Source: Microcella sp.
Lineage (GTDB): Bacteria; Actinomycetota; Actinomycetes; Actinomycetales; Microbacteriaceae
Assembly (NCBI GenBank): GCA_030158585.1
Contig: JAOASR010000068.1
Location: 1-33,818, forward strand
DNA: 33,818 bases
Reading direction: 5' to 3'
Of the stretch, positions 7,908-16,202 are shown one piece after another (position 1 is the first letter of the stretch; each line of letters begins with the position of its first letter). The position numbers were made by a program, and so were the translations under genes. The notes beneath the pieces are model-generated. The model made no database searches. It saw only the letters and a list, made by a program, of their open reading frames with translations, and had not been told where the DNA came from.

Positions 7908-8876
7908 ATGAGCACCACGCCGAGCCGCACGACGCCGAGCCGGTCAGCTGCGGCGCGCGGCGCGCAGGGCCGCGGGCCGCGCCTTCCGAAGAAGCTCGTG
8001 GTGAGCATCCTCATCGCGATCGTCGGCCTCGCCCTGCTCGTGCTCGCCGCCCGCGCGCTGCGCGAGCTGCCCGCCGTGCAGGAGTTCATCGTCCGCTACC
8101 CGGGCGAGACCGAGCTGCCCGAGGGCGCCCCGGTCGGGCTGCCCGTGTGGCTCAACGCGACGCACTTCCTGTCGAGCCTGTTCCTGCTGCTGATCATCCG
8201 CACCGGGTGGCAGGTGCGCACGGCGAAGCGTCCCGCTGGGCACTGGACGCGGAACAACTCCGGCCCCCTGCGCACCAAGAACCCGCCGAAGAAGATCACG
8301 CTCGAGCTCTGGCTGCACCTCACCCTCGACGCGCTGCTCGTGCTCAACGGCATCGTCTTCCTCGTGCTCGCGTTCGCGACCGGGCACTGGGTGCGCATCG
8401 TGCCGACGTCGTGGGAGGTCGTGCCGAACGCCGCCTCCGCGCTGCTGCAGTACCTGTCGCTGAACTGGCCCGTCGAGAACGGCTGGGTCAACTACAACAG
8501 CCTCCAGCAGCTGAGCTACTTCGCGATCGTCTTCGTCGTCACGCCGCTCGCCATCATCACCGGGCTCCGGATGTCCGGGGCGTGGCCCGCGAACGCGCCT
8601 CGCCTCAACCGCGCCTTCCCCATCGAGTGGGCGCGCGCGGTGCACTTCCCGGTCATGCTCGTCTTCCTGGCGTTCATCGTCGTCCACGTCGCCCTCGTCC
8701 TCTCGACGGGCGCCCTCCGCAACCTCAACCACATGTACGCCGCGCGCGACGACGAGTCGTGGATCGGGTTCGGCGTGTTCGCCGGCTCGATCGTCGTCAT
8801 GGTCGCCGCGTGGCTCCTCGCCCGGCCCGTCCTCCTGCGACCCGTGGCCAGCCTCACCGGAAAGGTCACCCGATGA
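7908..8876 (+). CDS. Cytochrome b561-like membrane protein embedded in the ETF/acyl-CoA dehydrogenase operon
   Basis: This 322-residue protein has a short basic, disordered N-terminus and about six membrane segments (near residues 28-50, 82-100, 140-165, 203-222, 240-264 and 283-305). Histidines that could bind two b-type hemes sit in helices: NATHFLS, LWLHLTLD, AVHFPVM and FIVVHVAL. This matches the cytochrome b561/NarI-FdnI type of quinone-facing subunit. GGAGG lies 8 bases before the ATG, and its stop overlaps the acyl-CoA dehydrogenase start (ATGA), so expression is coupled to the beta-oxidation-type genes. No molybdenum or iron-sulfur partner subunit is present. A role in passing electrons from ETF to menaquinone is my inference from position only. 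Confidence 0.75.
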   Translation: MSTTPSRTTPSRSAAARGAQGRGPRLPKKLVVSILIAIVGLALLVLAARALRELPAVQEFIVRYPGETELPEGAPVGLPVWLNATHFLSSLFLLLIIRTGWQVRTAKRPAGHWTRNNSGPLRTKNPPKKITLELWLHLTLDALLVLNGIVFLVLAFATGHWVRIVPTSWEVVPNAASALLQYLSLNWPVENGWVNYNSLQQLSYFAIVFVVTPLAIITGLRMSGAWPANAPRLNRAFPIEWARAVHFPVMLVFLAFIVVHVALVLSTGALRNLNHMYAARDDESWIGFGVFAGSIVVMVAAWLLARPVLLRPVASLTGKVTR

Positions 8877-10051
8877 CCCTGCTCAACGACGCCCCAATGG
8901 CGGCGCCCGCCCACGGCCTCAGCGACGAGCAGCAGGCGCTCGTCGAGATGGTGCGCGACTTCGCCCAGCAGGAGCTCGAGCCGCACGCGATCGAGTGGGA
9001 TCGCGAGAAGCACTTCCCGCTCGACGTGCTGCACGCCGCGGGCGAGCTCGGCTTCGGCGGCATCTACGTCCGCGAGGACGTCGGCGGCACCGAGCTCACG
9101 CGCGCCGACGCCGCCCTCATCTTCGAGGAGCTCGCGAAGGGCGACGTCACCATCGCGGCCTACATCTCCATCCACAACATGGTCGCCTGGATGATCGACA
9201 CCTTCGGCGACGACGACCAGCGCGAGCGCTGGGTGCCGAGGCTCGCGAGCATGGAGCACCTCGGCAGCTACTGCCTCACCGAGCCGGATGCCGGCTCCGA
9301 CGCGGGCGCGCTCGCGACCCGTGCGGTGCGCGACGGCGACGACTACGTCCTGACGGGCGTGAAGCAGTTCATCTCCGGCGCCGGCAGCACCGACGTCTAC
9401 ATCGTCATGGCCCGCACGGGCGCGGCGGGCCCGGCCGGCATCACGGCGTTCATCGTCCCCGCCGACGCCCCCGGGCTGTCGTTCGGGCCGAACGAGATGA
9501 AGATGGGCTGGAACGCCCAGCCGACCCGCCCCGTGATCCTCGACGGCGTGCGCATTCCCGCCGCCGACCGGCTCGGCGCCGAGGGCGAGGGCTTCTCGAT
9601 GGCGATGAAGGCGCTCAACGGTGGCCGCCTCAACATCGCCGCGTGCTCGCTCGGCGGCGCGCAGTGGGCGCTCGACCGAGCGGTGCGGCACATCCAGACC
9701 CGGCGCGCGTTCGGCAAGCCACTGTCGACGCAGCAGTCACTCGTCTTCACGATCGCCGACATGGAGACGGAATTGCAGGCCGCCCGCCTGCTTCTCCGCA
9801 GCGCCGCGCAGTCGATCGACACCGGGCATCCCGACGTCGCCGCGCACTGCGCGATGGCGAAGCGCTTCGCGACCGACGTCGCCTTCACCGCCGCCAACGC
9901 GGCCCTCCAGCTGCACGGCGGCTACGGCTACCTCGCCGAGTACGGTATCGAGAAGGTCGTGCGCGACCTGCGGGTGCACCAGATCCTGGAGGGCACGAAC
10001 GAGATCATGAAGCTCATCATTGGCCGCAGCGTGCTCGAGAAGGCGTCGTGA
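8873..10051 (+). CDS. Acyl-CoA dehydrogenase, probably isobutyryl-CoA dehydrogenase
   Basis: This FAD enzyme would oxidise a short branched acyl-CoA to the 2-enoyl-CoA, giving electrons to ETF. The 392-residue protein shows the family signatures YCLTEPDAGSDAGAL (about residue 133) and LHGGYGYLAEYGIEK (about 345). The motif ILEGTNEI near residue 372 contains the catalytic glutamate in the short/medium-chain position. The ATG overlaps the preceding stop (ATGA) and the product begins MTLLNDAPM; the ORF-track start far upstream is wrong. Isobutyryl-CoA as substrate is inferred from the next genes, a 3-hydroxyisobutyryl-CoA hydrolase and a 3-hydroxyisobutyrate dehydrogenase. The family itself is certain. 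Confidence 0.92.
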   Translation: MTLLNDAPMAAPAHGLSDEQQALVEMVRDFAQQELEPHAIEWDREKHFPLDVLHAAGELGFGGIYVREDVGGTELTRADAALIFEELAKGDVTIAAYISIHNMVAWMIDTFGDDDQRERWVPRLASMEHLGSYCLTEPDAGSDAGALATRAVRDGDDYVLTGVKQFISGAGSTDVYIVMARTGAAGPAGITAFIVPADAPGLSFGPNEMKMGWNAQPTRPVILDGVRIPAADRLGAEGEGFSMAMKALNGGRLNIAACSLGGAQWALDRAVRHIQTRRAFGKPLSTQQSLVFTIADMETELQAARLLLRSAAQSIDTGHPDVAAHCAMAKRFATDVAFTAANAALQLHGGYGYLAEYGIEKVVRDLRVHQILEGTNEIMKLIIGRSVLEKAS

Positions 10052-11151
10052 GCGAGGCAGGCGAGCCCGAGCTGCTCGTCGAGGTGCGCGGGTCGCTCGG
10101 CCTGCTCACCCTCAACCGGCCCCGCGCCCTCAACGCGCTCACGCACGGCATGGTCGTCATGATGCGCGCCGCTCTCGACGAGTGGGCGCTGCGCGACGAC
10201 GTGCTCGCCGTCGCCGTCGTCGGCGCGGGCGAGCGGGGCCTGTGCGCGGGCGGCGACATCGTCTCGCTCTACGACGAGGCCGTGTCGGGCGGCGGGGCGG
10301 CGGCCGCCGCGTTCTGGACGGACGAGTACCGCCTCAACTCGCTCATCGCCCGCTACCCCAAGCCCTACGTCGCCCTCATGGACGGGATCGTGCTCGGCGG
10401 CGGCGTCGGCATCTCGGCCCACGGCTCGCACCGCGTCGTCACCGAGCGCTCGCGCATCGGCATGCCCGAGACCGGCATCGGCTTCGTGCCCGACGTCGGC
10501 GGCACGTGGCTGCTGTCGCACGCGCCGGGCCAGCTCGGCACGCACCTCGCCCTCACGGGCGCCATGATCGGCGCGGCCGACGCGATCGCCGTCGGGCTCG
10601 CCGACGCCCTCGTGCCGAGTCGGCTGCTGCGCGAGCTCATCGCCGCGCTCGAGCTGCTCGACCCCGCCGTCGAGCACGACCCGATGGCCGCCGTCGACGC
10701 GACGATCGATGAGTTCGCGCAGCCGGCAGGCAGGGCCGCGCTGCTCGCCGAGCGCGCGTGGATCGATGCGGCCTACGCCGGCGACGACGCCAGCAGCATG
10801 ATCGAGCGGATGCGCGCATCCGGCCACGAGGCGGCGCTCGCCGCCGCCGATGCCCTCGTCACCCGCTCGCCCACCGCTCTGACCGTGACGCTGTCGCTGC
10901 TGCGGCGCTCCGCGCGCGCGGGCTCGCTCGACGAGGCGCTCGCGCTCGAGTTCCGCGCCGCGCTGCGCGCGCTCGCGGCGACCGACTTCGCCGAGGGCGT
11001 GCGCGCTCAGGTCATCGACAAGGATCGCTCGCCGCGGTGGAGCCCGCCGACGTTCGCGGGGGTCGATCCGGCCGTGGCCAAGGCGGCCCTCGCGCCCCTC
11101 GACGAGCGCGAGCGGCAGAGATTCGGCACGGACGAGTGGGAGGCAGCATGA
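10048..11151 (+). CDS. 3-hydroxyisobutyryl-CoA hydrolase (crotonase superfamily)
   Basis: The enzyme releases 3-hydroxyisobutyrate from its CoA ester in valine breakdown. The 367-residue protein is longer than ordinary enoyl-CoA hydratases and fits HIBCH. It has the motif GLCAGGDIVSLYDEA (about residue 64, oxyanion-hole region), the glycine-rich IVLGGGVGISAHGSHRVVTE, and MPETGIGFVPDVGGTW (about residue 140). The last motif supplies the conserved Glu and Asp of HIBCH-type hydrolases. It starts with GTG overlapping the upstream TGA (GTGA). Its own stop overlaps the mmsB start. The order dehydrogenase-hydrolase-mmsB supports this substrate. Confidence 0.88.
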   Translation: MSEAGEPELLVEVRGSLGLLTLNRPRALNALTHGMVVMMRAALDEWALRDDVLAVAVVGAGERGLCAGGDIVSLYDEAVSGGGAAAAAFWTDEYRLNSLIARYPKPYVALMDGIVLGGGVGISAHGSHRVVTERSRIGMPETGIGFVPDVGGTWLLSHAPGQLGTHLALTGAMIGAADAIAVGLADALVPSRLLRELIAALELLDPAVEHDPMAAVDATIDEFAQPAGRAALLAERAWIDAAYAGDDASSMIERMRASGHEAALAAADALVTRSPTALTVTLSLLRRSARAGSLDEALALEFRAALRALAATDFAEGVRAQVIDKDRSPRWSPPTFAGVDPAVAKAALAPLDERERQRFGTDEWEAA

Positions 11152-12170
11152 CGAGCGAGCGAGCATCCGACACCAGCGACGACGGCAGCGACGCGCCACG
11201 CGCCTTGATCGCGGGGCGCGGCGTCGCGTTCATCGGCCTCGGGCACATGGGCGCCCCGATGGCCGCGAACCTCGCGCGCGCGGGCGTCGACGTGCGCGGC
11301 TTCGACCTCTCGGAGGAGGCCGTCGCGCACGCGCGCGAGGCGGGCGTGCCGATCGCCGACTCGGCGGCGGCGGCCGTCGCCGGGGCGAGCGTCGTGATCA
11401 CGATGCTGCCCGTCGGTCGTCACGTCATCAGCGCGTACGCGGGGGTCGGCTCAGGCGACGGCAGCGGCGACGGCGGCCTGCTCGCGGCCGCCGCCCCCGG
11501 CACGCTCTTCGTCGACTGCTCGACGATCGCGGTCGACGACGCGCGCCGCGCGCACGAGCTCGCGCTTGCCGCGGGGCACCGCAGCATCGACGCTCCGGTG
11601 TCGGGCGGCGTCGTGGGCGCCGAGGCAGCGACGCTCGCGTTCATGGTCGGCGGCGACGACGCCGATGTGGCCGAGGCAAGGCCGCTGCTCGAGGCGATGG
11701 GGCGCCGCGTCGTGCACTGCGGCGGGCCGGGCCTCGGGCAGGCCGCGAAGGTGTGCAACAACATGATCCTCGGCGTCTCGATGATCGCCGTGAGCGAGGC
11801 GTTCGTGCTCGGCGAGCAGCTCGGGCTCTCGAATGACGCGCTGTTCGAGGTCGCCGCGAACGCGAGCGGGCAGTGCTGGGCGCTCACCACGAACTGTCCG
11901 GTTCCCGGCCCCGTGCCGGCGAGCCCCGCGAACCGCGACTACGCGCCCGGGTTCGCGAGCGCCCTCATGGCGAAAGACCTCGGCCTCGCCGCGCAGGCGA
12001 TCGCGTCGACCGGTGTGCACGCCGAGGCGGGGTCGCTCGCCGCCGAGATCTACGCGCGCTTCGCCGAGGGCGACGGCGCGATGCGAGACTTCTCGGCGAT
12101 CATCACCGACATCCGCGAGCGCAGCGCGAGGGCTGGCGGCAGCCACGCCACCGACGGGGGAGCAGCATGA
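11148..12170 (+). CDS. mmsB: 3-hydroxyisobutyrate dehydrogenase
   Basis: This NAD(P)-dependent enzyme oxidises 3-hydroxyisobutyrate to methylmalonate semialdehyde in valine catabolism. After an unusual hydrophilic N-terminal extension of about 25 residues comes the Rossmann motif [21 protein letters not shown]. Further on are the substrate-binding [13 protein letters not shown] and the catalytic-lysine region [12 protein letters not shown]. At 340 residues it is slightly longer than the family norm of about 300 because of the extension, which is rich in Ser and Asp. A downstream start is possible, but ATG 11148 overlaps the previous stop (ATGA) with GGAGG close by. The next enzyme, methylmalonate-semialdehyde dehydrogenase (mmsA), is not in the window. 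Confidence 0.93.
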   Translation: MTSERASDTSDDGSDAPRALIAGRGVAFIGLGHMGAPMAANLARAGVDVRGFDLSEEAVAHAREAGVPIADSAAAAVAGASVVITMLPVGRHVISAYAGVGSGDGSGDGGLLAAAAPGTLFVDCSTIAVDDARRAHELALAAGHRSIDAPVSGGVVGAEAATLAFMVGGDDADVAEARPLLEAMGRRVVHCGGPGLGQAAKVCNNMILGVSMIAVSEAFVLGEQLGLSNDALFEVAANASGQCWALTTNCPVPGPVPASPANRDYAPGFASALMAKDLGLAAQAIASTGVHAEAGSLAAEIYARFAEGDGAMRDFSAIITDIRERSARAGGSHATDGGAA

Positions 12171-12943
12171 CCGAGACCAGCACGATCCTCACCGAGCAGC
12201 GCGGCCGCGTCGGCATCATCACGCTCAACCGGCCCGAGGCGCTCAACGCGCTCAACTCGCAGCTCATGCGCGAGGTCGTGGCGCAGGCCCAGGCGTGGGA
12301 TGCGGACGCCGGCATCGGCGCGATCGTCATCACGGGCGCGGGGCGGGCCTTCGCCGCCGGCGCCGACATCAAGGAGATGGCGAGCGCCACCTACGACCAG
12401 GTCTCGCGCGAGCAGCTCTTCGCGGGGTGGGATTCTCTCGCCGCCGTGCGAACTCCCGTCATCGCCGCCGTCAACGGCTTCGCGCTCGGTGGCGGATGCG
12501 AGCTCGCGATGCTGTGCGACCTCATCATCGCTTCCGAGTCGGCGAAGTTCGGGCAGCCCGAGGTCAACCTCGGTGTCATCCCGGGCATCGGCGGCACGCA
12601 GCGTCTCACGCGCGCGATCGGCAAGGCGAAGGCGATGGAGCTCGTGCTCACCGGTCGCATGATGGATGCCCACGAGGCAGAGCGCGCCGGTCTCGTCGCG
12701 CGCGTCGTCGCCCCCGACTCCCTGCTCGACGAGGCCATGGCCCTCGCCGACACGATCGCGTCGAAGTCGAAGCCCGTCGCGCAGGCGGCGAAGGAGGCCG
12801 TCAACGCCGCCTTCGAGTCGTCGCTCGCCGAGGGTGTGCGCTTCGAGCGCCGGCTGTTCTACGCGGGCTTCGCCCTCGCCGATCAGAAGGAGGGCATGGC
12901 CGCGTTCGTCGAGAAGCGCGAGCCGCGCTTCGAGCACCGGTAG
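12167..12943 (+). CDS. Enoyl-CoA hydratase
   Basis: This 258-residue crotonase-family protein would hydrate the 2-enoyl-CoA, here probably methacrylyl-CoA, to the 3-hydroxyacyl-CoA. Oxyanion-hole segment [15 protein letters not shown] is present, as are both catalytic glutamates: GGGCELAM (about residue 111) and [13 protein letters not shown] (about residue 131). The short-chain hydratase pattern is intact, including [13 protein letters not shown] overlaps the mmsB stop (ATGA), and GGGGGAG lies just upstream. It is the last operon gene and converges on the MarR gene 24 bp away. Together with the upstream acyl-CoA dehydrogenase and hydrolase it completes isobutyryl-CoA to 3-hydroxyisobutyrate. 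Confidence 0.93.
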   Translation: MTETSTILTEQRGRVGIITLNRPEALNALNSQLMREVVAQAQAWDADAGIGAIVITGAGRAFAAGADIKEMASATYDQVSREQLFAGWDSLAAVRTPVIAAVNGFALGGGCELAMLCDLIIASESAKFGQPEVNLGVIPGIGGTQRLTRAIGKAKAMELVLTGRMMDAHEAERAGLVARVVAPDSLLDEAMALADTIASKSKPVAQAAKEAVNAAFESSLAEGVRFERRLFYAGFALADQKEGMAAFVEKREPRFEHR

Positions 12944-12967
12944 GCCCGCTCGCCCCAGGGCGCGCCG

Positions 12968-13498
12968 CTACAGCGGGTCGGGCGCCGGCGGCGGCGTCAC
13001 GAAGTCGCCCGCACCCTCGCGGAACCGAGCGAGCGCGCGCACGATCGACGCGATGTCGTCGCGCGGCATGCCGGGCTCGGTGAAGACCTCGGCGTTGAGC
13101 TCCGCCGTCGCCTGCGCCGCCAGCTCTCGGCCCGCATCCGTCAGCAGCAGCAGCGAGGCGCGGCCATCGCGCGGGTGAGGCTCGCGCACGATGAGGCCGT
13201 CGCGCTCGAGCCGCTGCACCGTGTTGGTGATGCTCGTCGGGTGCACCTGAAGGCGCGCCGTCGCGCTCGCCATCGGGATGACCCCGTCCTTGGTGAAGCT
13301 CAGCAGCTGCAGCAGCTCGTAGCGCGCGAACGACAGGTCGAAGCGCTTGAGCGCACCCTCGACGCGGGCGAGCAGCAGCTGCTGCGCGCGCATGATCGAG
13401 GTCACGAGCGTCATGCCGTCGGCGGCGTCGTTCCAGCCGTGGGCGATCCACTGTCGACGCGCCTCGGCGAGGGGGTCGATCGGCAGGGGCTCGGGCAC
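12968..13498 (-). CDS. MarR-family transcriptional regulator
   Basis: This 176-residue winged-helix protein has a helix-turn-helix region ASATARLQVHPTSITNTVQRLERDGLI (about residues 70-97). The wing is REPHPRDGRASLLLLTDAGREL, a clear MarR signature. It converges on the valine operon, which is the obvious but unproven target. The ORF track extends it to 13804, but the preceding 100 residues are not MarR-like. GTG 13498 is chosen because a TACGCT -10 box ends exactly 6 bases upstream, suggesting a leaderless mRNA, and because the length then fits the family. A ligand, perhaps an acyl-CoA, cannot be read from the sequence. Confidence 0.85.
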   Translation of the reverse strand: MPEPLPIDPLAEARRQWIAHGWNDAADGMTLVTSIMRAQQLLLARVEGALKRFDLSFARYELLQLLSFTKDGVIPMASATARLQVHPTSITNTVQRLERDGLIVREPHPRDGRASLLLLTDAGRELAAQATAELNAEVFTEPGMPRDDIASIVRALARFREGAGDFVTPPPAPDPL

Positions 13499-13504
13499 GC
13501 TCCG

Positions 13505-13510
13505 AGCGTA
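13505..13510 (-). promoter_or_regulatory. Candidate -10 box for leaderless marR mRNA
   Basis: TACGCT on the minus strand (TANNNT) is separated from the GTG start by 6 bases, the spacing expected when transcription begins at the start codon. No usable ribosome-binding site is present (GGAG lies only one base before GTG), which supports the leaderless reading. Confidence 0.5.
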
Positions 13511-13616
13511 GCCCGGGGTGCGCTCGATGCCGCGGCGCTGCGGTCTGTGGATGTCGGATGCGCCTGACGCCCGACCTCCGGCACCGTGAAAGGAGTTCGC
13601 ATCGAAGGGCGGGGTC

Positions 13617-14144
13617 ATGGACGGACCGGTCATGCGCGTCATCACCACGCTCGCTGTTGCACTTCTCGGGCTCGCGCTCTCGATCGTCGTCGTCGGGGTG
13701 CTGCTGGCGAGCGCCGATCCGTCGCGCGCCGCGCAGATTCTCGTCGAGTGGCCGATCGAGCGCGTGGCGACGCTCGCCGCGGCCCCGCTCGCCGCCCTCG
13801 GCATGGGGCTCTACCCGGTGCTCGCGGTGATCGCGGTCGTCGCGCTGCGCCGGGTGCCGTGGTCGATCACGGCGCACGTTCTCGGGGCAGGTTTCGCCGC
13901 CCTTCTCGCGACGGGGGCGTGGATGCTCGGGGGCGAGGCCGGCGCCGCCGCCCTCGAGATCAACGGAGGGCTGACCTCCACGGCCCTTCGCCTGCTCGCG
14001 GGCGCCGTGCTCGCAGCGGCGATCACGCGCGCCCTCGCCCGCAGCGTGGACGCGCGGCCGGTGAGTGGCAGATCTAGGCGGTCGGCCGACTCGCGATCGG
14101 AAGGCCGAGATCACGGCGAGTCCGTGCCGAGACAGCGACCGTAA
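13617..14144 (+). CDS. Small integral membrane protein of unknown function
   Basis: I do not recognise this 175-residue protein. It has four hydrophobic segments (about residues 8-30, 52-78, 84-107 and 118-138), followed by a basic, arginine- and serine-rich tail of about 35 residues. Third codon positions are almost all G or C, which supports real coding. Two starts are possible: ATG 13617, or the internal ATG at 13632 just before the first hydrophobic segment; neither has a strong ribosome-binding site. Its last 71 bases overlap the 3' end of the convergent RCC1 protein gene, so part of the tail may reflect that overlap. It is divergent from marR, but no functional link is visible. Confidence 0.6.
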   Translation: MDGPVMRVITTLAVALLGLALSIVVVGVLLASADPSRAAQILVEWPIERVATLAAAPLAALGMGLYPVLAVIAVVALRRVPWSITAHVLGAGFAALLATGAWMLGGEAGAAALEINGGLTSTALRLLAGAVLAAAITRALARSVDARPVSGRSRRSADSRSEGRDHGESVPRQRP

Positions 14145-16041
14145 CGAGGCCGACGAGCAGGAGCATGACGCCGATCGGCGCGAGCTCGCCCGCGAGGTCG
14201 CCGCCGGTGGCTGCGAGTGCGGCCGGGCGCTCGACCGTCGGGGCCGGCGTTGGTGTCGGAGTGGGAGTCGGAGCGGCGGCGTCGAGGCTGGCGGTGGTCA
14301 GCACCTCGCTCCACGGGCCCTGACCCTCACTGTTGACGGCGGCGACGCGCACGAGCACCGTCTGGCCCGCCTCAAGCCCGGTGATGATCACGGTTGTGAT
14401 CGCGGGGTCGGTACCCGGTGCGGCGACCCAGGTTGCTCCATCGTCGAGGGAGTGCTCAACGGCGTAGGAGGTGATCGACGTGCCGCCATCATCGCTCGGC
14501 ACGAGCCACGAGATCGTGACCTCACCGTCACCGCGCACCGACGTGGGCGCGGCGGGAGCGGCGGGGGTGGTGACGTAGGTGAACGCCGAGGTGAGCGTGA
14601 GGGGGGTCTGGGCGATGCCGCCGAGGGTCCACTCGATGACGACGTCGACGCGTCCTGACTCGCCAGCGGGGGTGGTCACGGTCCAAGCGCCGGTGGTCGA
14701 GTCGAGCAGCAGGTCGGTGCCGGCGACGCCGTCGAAGAGAACTGCGGTCACTGCCGATGCGGGCAGGAAGATCTCGACCGGCTCTGACGTCGTGGTCGTG
14801 GTGCCGTCGCCGACCACTCCCTGGGCGTTGAATCCCCACGCGTACGTGGCCCCACCGGTGGTGATCGCCGTCGCGTGGTTGGGGCTTGCGGCGACGCTGA
14901 CCACGACCCCGTCGGGCAGGGTTGCGACCTTCGTTGGGGTCGATGTGCTGACGTACGTTCCATCGCCCAGCTGGTTGCCGCCGTTGTAGCCCCAGACGTA
15001 GACGTTGCCGTCGTCGCCGACGGCAAGCGAGGTGTACGTGTCGACGGTGATGAGGGTGAAGCTCACGCCTGTCGGTGCGAGCGCTTCTGTCGGGATCAGA
15101 CGGTCGATGCCGCTGGTGCCATCACCGACCGCGCCGTCATCGTTGAACCCCCAGCCATAGGGAGTGCCGTCGAGGCTGATCGCGAGGGAGTGGTACGCCC
15201 CCGCGGCGATGCTGCCGAAGGAGACTCCGTCGGGCGCCTTGACCGGTGTCGGGGTCAATCGCTGAACCTTCGACTCGTCGCCGAGCTGGCCGTTGGCGTT
15301 GTTGCCCCACGCGTACGTCGTGCCGTCGTCGCCTGTCGCGAGGGAGTGGTAGCCGCCCGCCGCGATGCTGGTGACGTCGACGTCGGTCGGGGTCGGCACC
15401 TTCGTCGGGATCGAGCCATTCGTGGTGGTGCCGTCACCGAGCTGGCCAAACAGGTTCCAGCCCCAGGCGTAGACGCTTCCGTCGTCGCCGATCGCCAGGG
15501 TGTGCCCTTCGCCGGCGGCGACGCTCGTGAACGTGACCCCGGTCGGCGCCTGCACCTTCGTGGGCGTCGACCGGCTGGTGGTCGTGCCGTCGCCGAGCTG
15601 GCCGTACGTGTTCAGACCCCATGCATAGGTGTGCCCGTCATCGCCGATCGCGACCGAGTGGTCGTCGCCGGCGTCGATGGCGATGAACGTGACTCCCGCG
15701 GGCGTCGCGATCGTCGTGGGCGCCGACGTGCTGCCCACGGTCTCGCCGTTGCCCAGCTGGCCGTAGACGTCCTGTCCCCAGCTGTAGGTGCCTCCATCGT
15801 CGCCGAGAGCGACGGTATGACGTGCGCCCGATGCCACGAACGTGAAGGCCGTGTCGCCGGGAGATGCCACGGTCACGGCCGTGCCGCCCCCGACCGGCCC
15901 ACTCGTCGCGCTCAGCGTGACGGCAGCCTGGGCAGAGCCGGCGGACACCGCCGCGGCGGCCATCGCGACGCCGACGATCAGGACGATGCCTGCTCCGTGA
16001 TGACTCCGTGCGCGTGGCATCGTCGGGAAGCTCATGAGCAT
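14074..16041 (-). CDS. Secreted RCC1 beta-propeller surface protein with split IPT/TIG, FnIII and LAATG sorting signal
   Basis: This 655-residue protein starts with a signal peptide (basic start, hydrophobic core, cleavage near SAQA-AVTL at about residue 39). Next is the first piece of an IPT/TIG immunoglobulin-like domain (ATSGPVGGGTAVTV). It is followed by seven RCC1-type repeats (about 63-410; for example HSVAIGDDGHTYAWG and YGQLGDGTTT), enough for a full seven-bladed propeller. The second piece of the IPT domain (VLFDGVAGTDLLLD to SAFTYV, about 415-490) comes after that. A fibronectin type III domain (about 493-585), a Pro-Thr linker, the LAATGG sorting motif (609-614), a membrane helix and a basic tail end the protein. 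It should be linked to peptidoglycan by a class E sortase. Ligand unknown; RCC1 propellers often bind proteins. The exact ATG among three candidates is uncertain. Confidence 0.88.
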   Translation of the reverse strand: MLMSFPTMPRARSHHGAGIVLIVGVAMAAAAVSAGSAQAAVTLSATSGPVGGGTAVTVASPGDTAFTFVASGARHTVALGDDGGTYSWGQDVYGQLGNGETVGSTSAPTTIATPAGVTFIAIDAGDDHSVAIGDDGHTYAWGLNTYGQLGDGTTTSRSTPTKVQAPTGVTFTSVAAGEGHTLAIGDDGSVYAWGWNLFGQLGDGTTTNGSIPTKVPTPTDVDVTSIAAGGYHSLATGDDGTTYAWGNNANGQLGDESKVQRLTPTPVKAPDGVSFGSIAAGAYHSLAISLDGTPYGWGFNDDGAVGDGTSGIDRLIPTEALAPTGVSFTLITVDTYTSLAVGDDGNVYVWGYNGGNQLGDGTYVSTSTPTKVATLPDGVVVSVAASPNHATAITTGGATYAWGFNAQGVVGDGTTTTTSEPVEIFLPASAVTAVLFDGVAGTDLLLDSTTGAWTVTTPAGESGRVDVVIEWTLGGIAQTPLTLTSAFTYVTTPAAPAAPTSVRGDGEVTISWLVPSDDGGTSITSYAVEHSLDDGATWVAAPGTDPAITTVIITGLEAGQTVLVRVAAVNSEGQGPWSEVLTTASLDAAAPTPTPTPTPAPTVERPAALAATGGDLAGELAPIGVMLLLVGLVTVAVSARTRRDLGLPIASRPTA

Positions 16042-16202
16042 TGCACCAATCTTGTGAAGAATCTTCTGAAATCACGCGACCCTAACAGGGTGGGCGGCGC
16101 CCCAGCATTCGGGGCATGCGCTGAACGAACGGGGTCCGCACGACATGCGCGACCTTCGTGAGCCTCGGCGGAGAGCGCCTCTTCGCGTGACCTGAGTGTG
16201 CG
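16042..16202. other. Intergenic region with two short palindromes upstream of the RCC1 gene
   Basis: This 161-bp gap separates the RCC1 gene start from the acs stop, both on the minus strand. It contains GAAGAATCTTC (16056-16066) and ACCCTAACAGGGT (16079-16091), each a perfect short inverted repeat. TAGGGT within the second, read on the minus strand, could be a -10 box for the RCC1 gene. I see no reading frame with support. Confidence 0.35.

Noticed and set aside
12801-14114. Minus-strand 437-residue frame over marR and the small membrane protein
   Set aside because: It is out of frame with the MarR helix-turn-helix and reads as Arg/Ala-rich noise.
14875-16161. Plus-strand 428-residue frame opposite the RCC1 gene
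   Set aside because: Its composition is a reflection of the RCC1 repeats on the other strand; the minus frame has a signal peptide, domains and a sorting signal.
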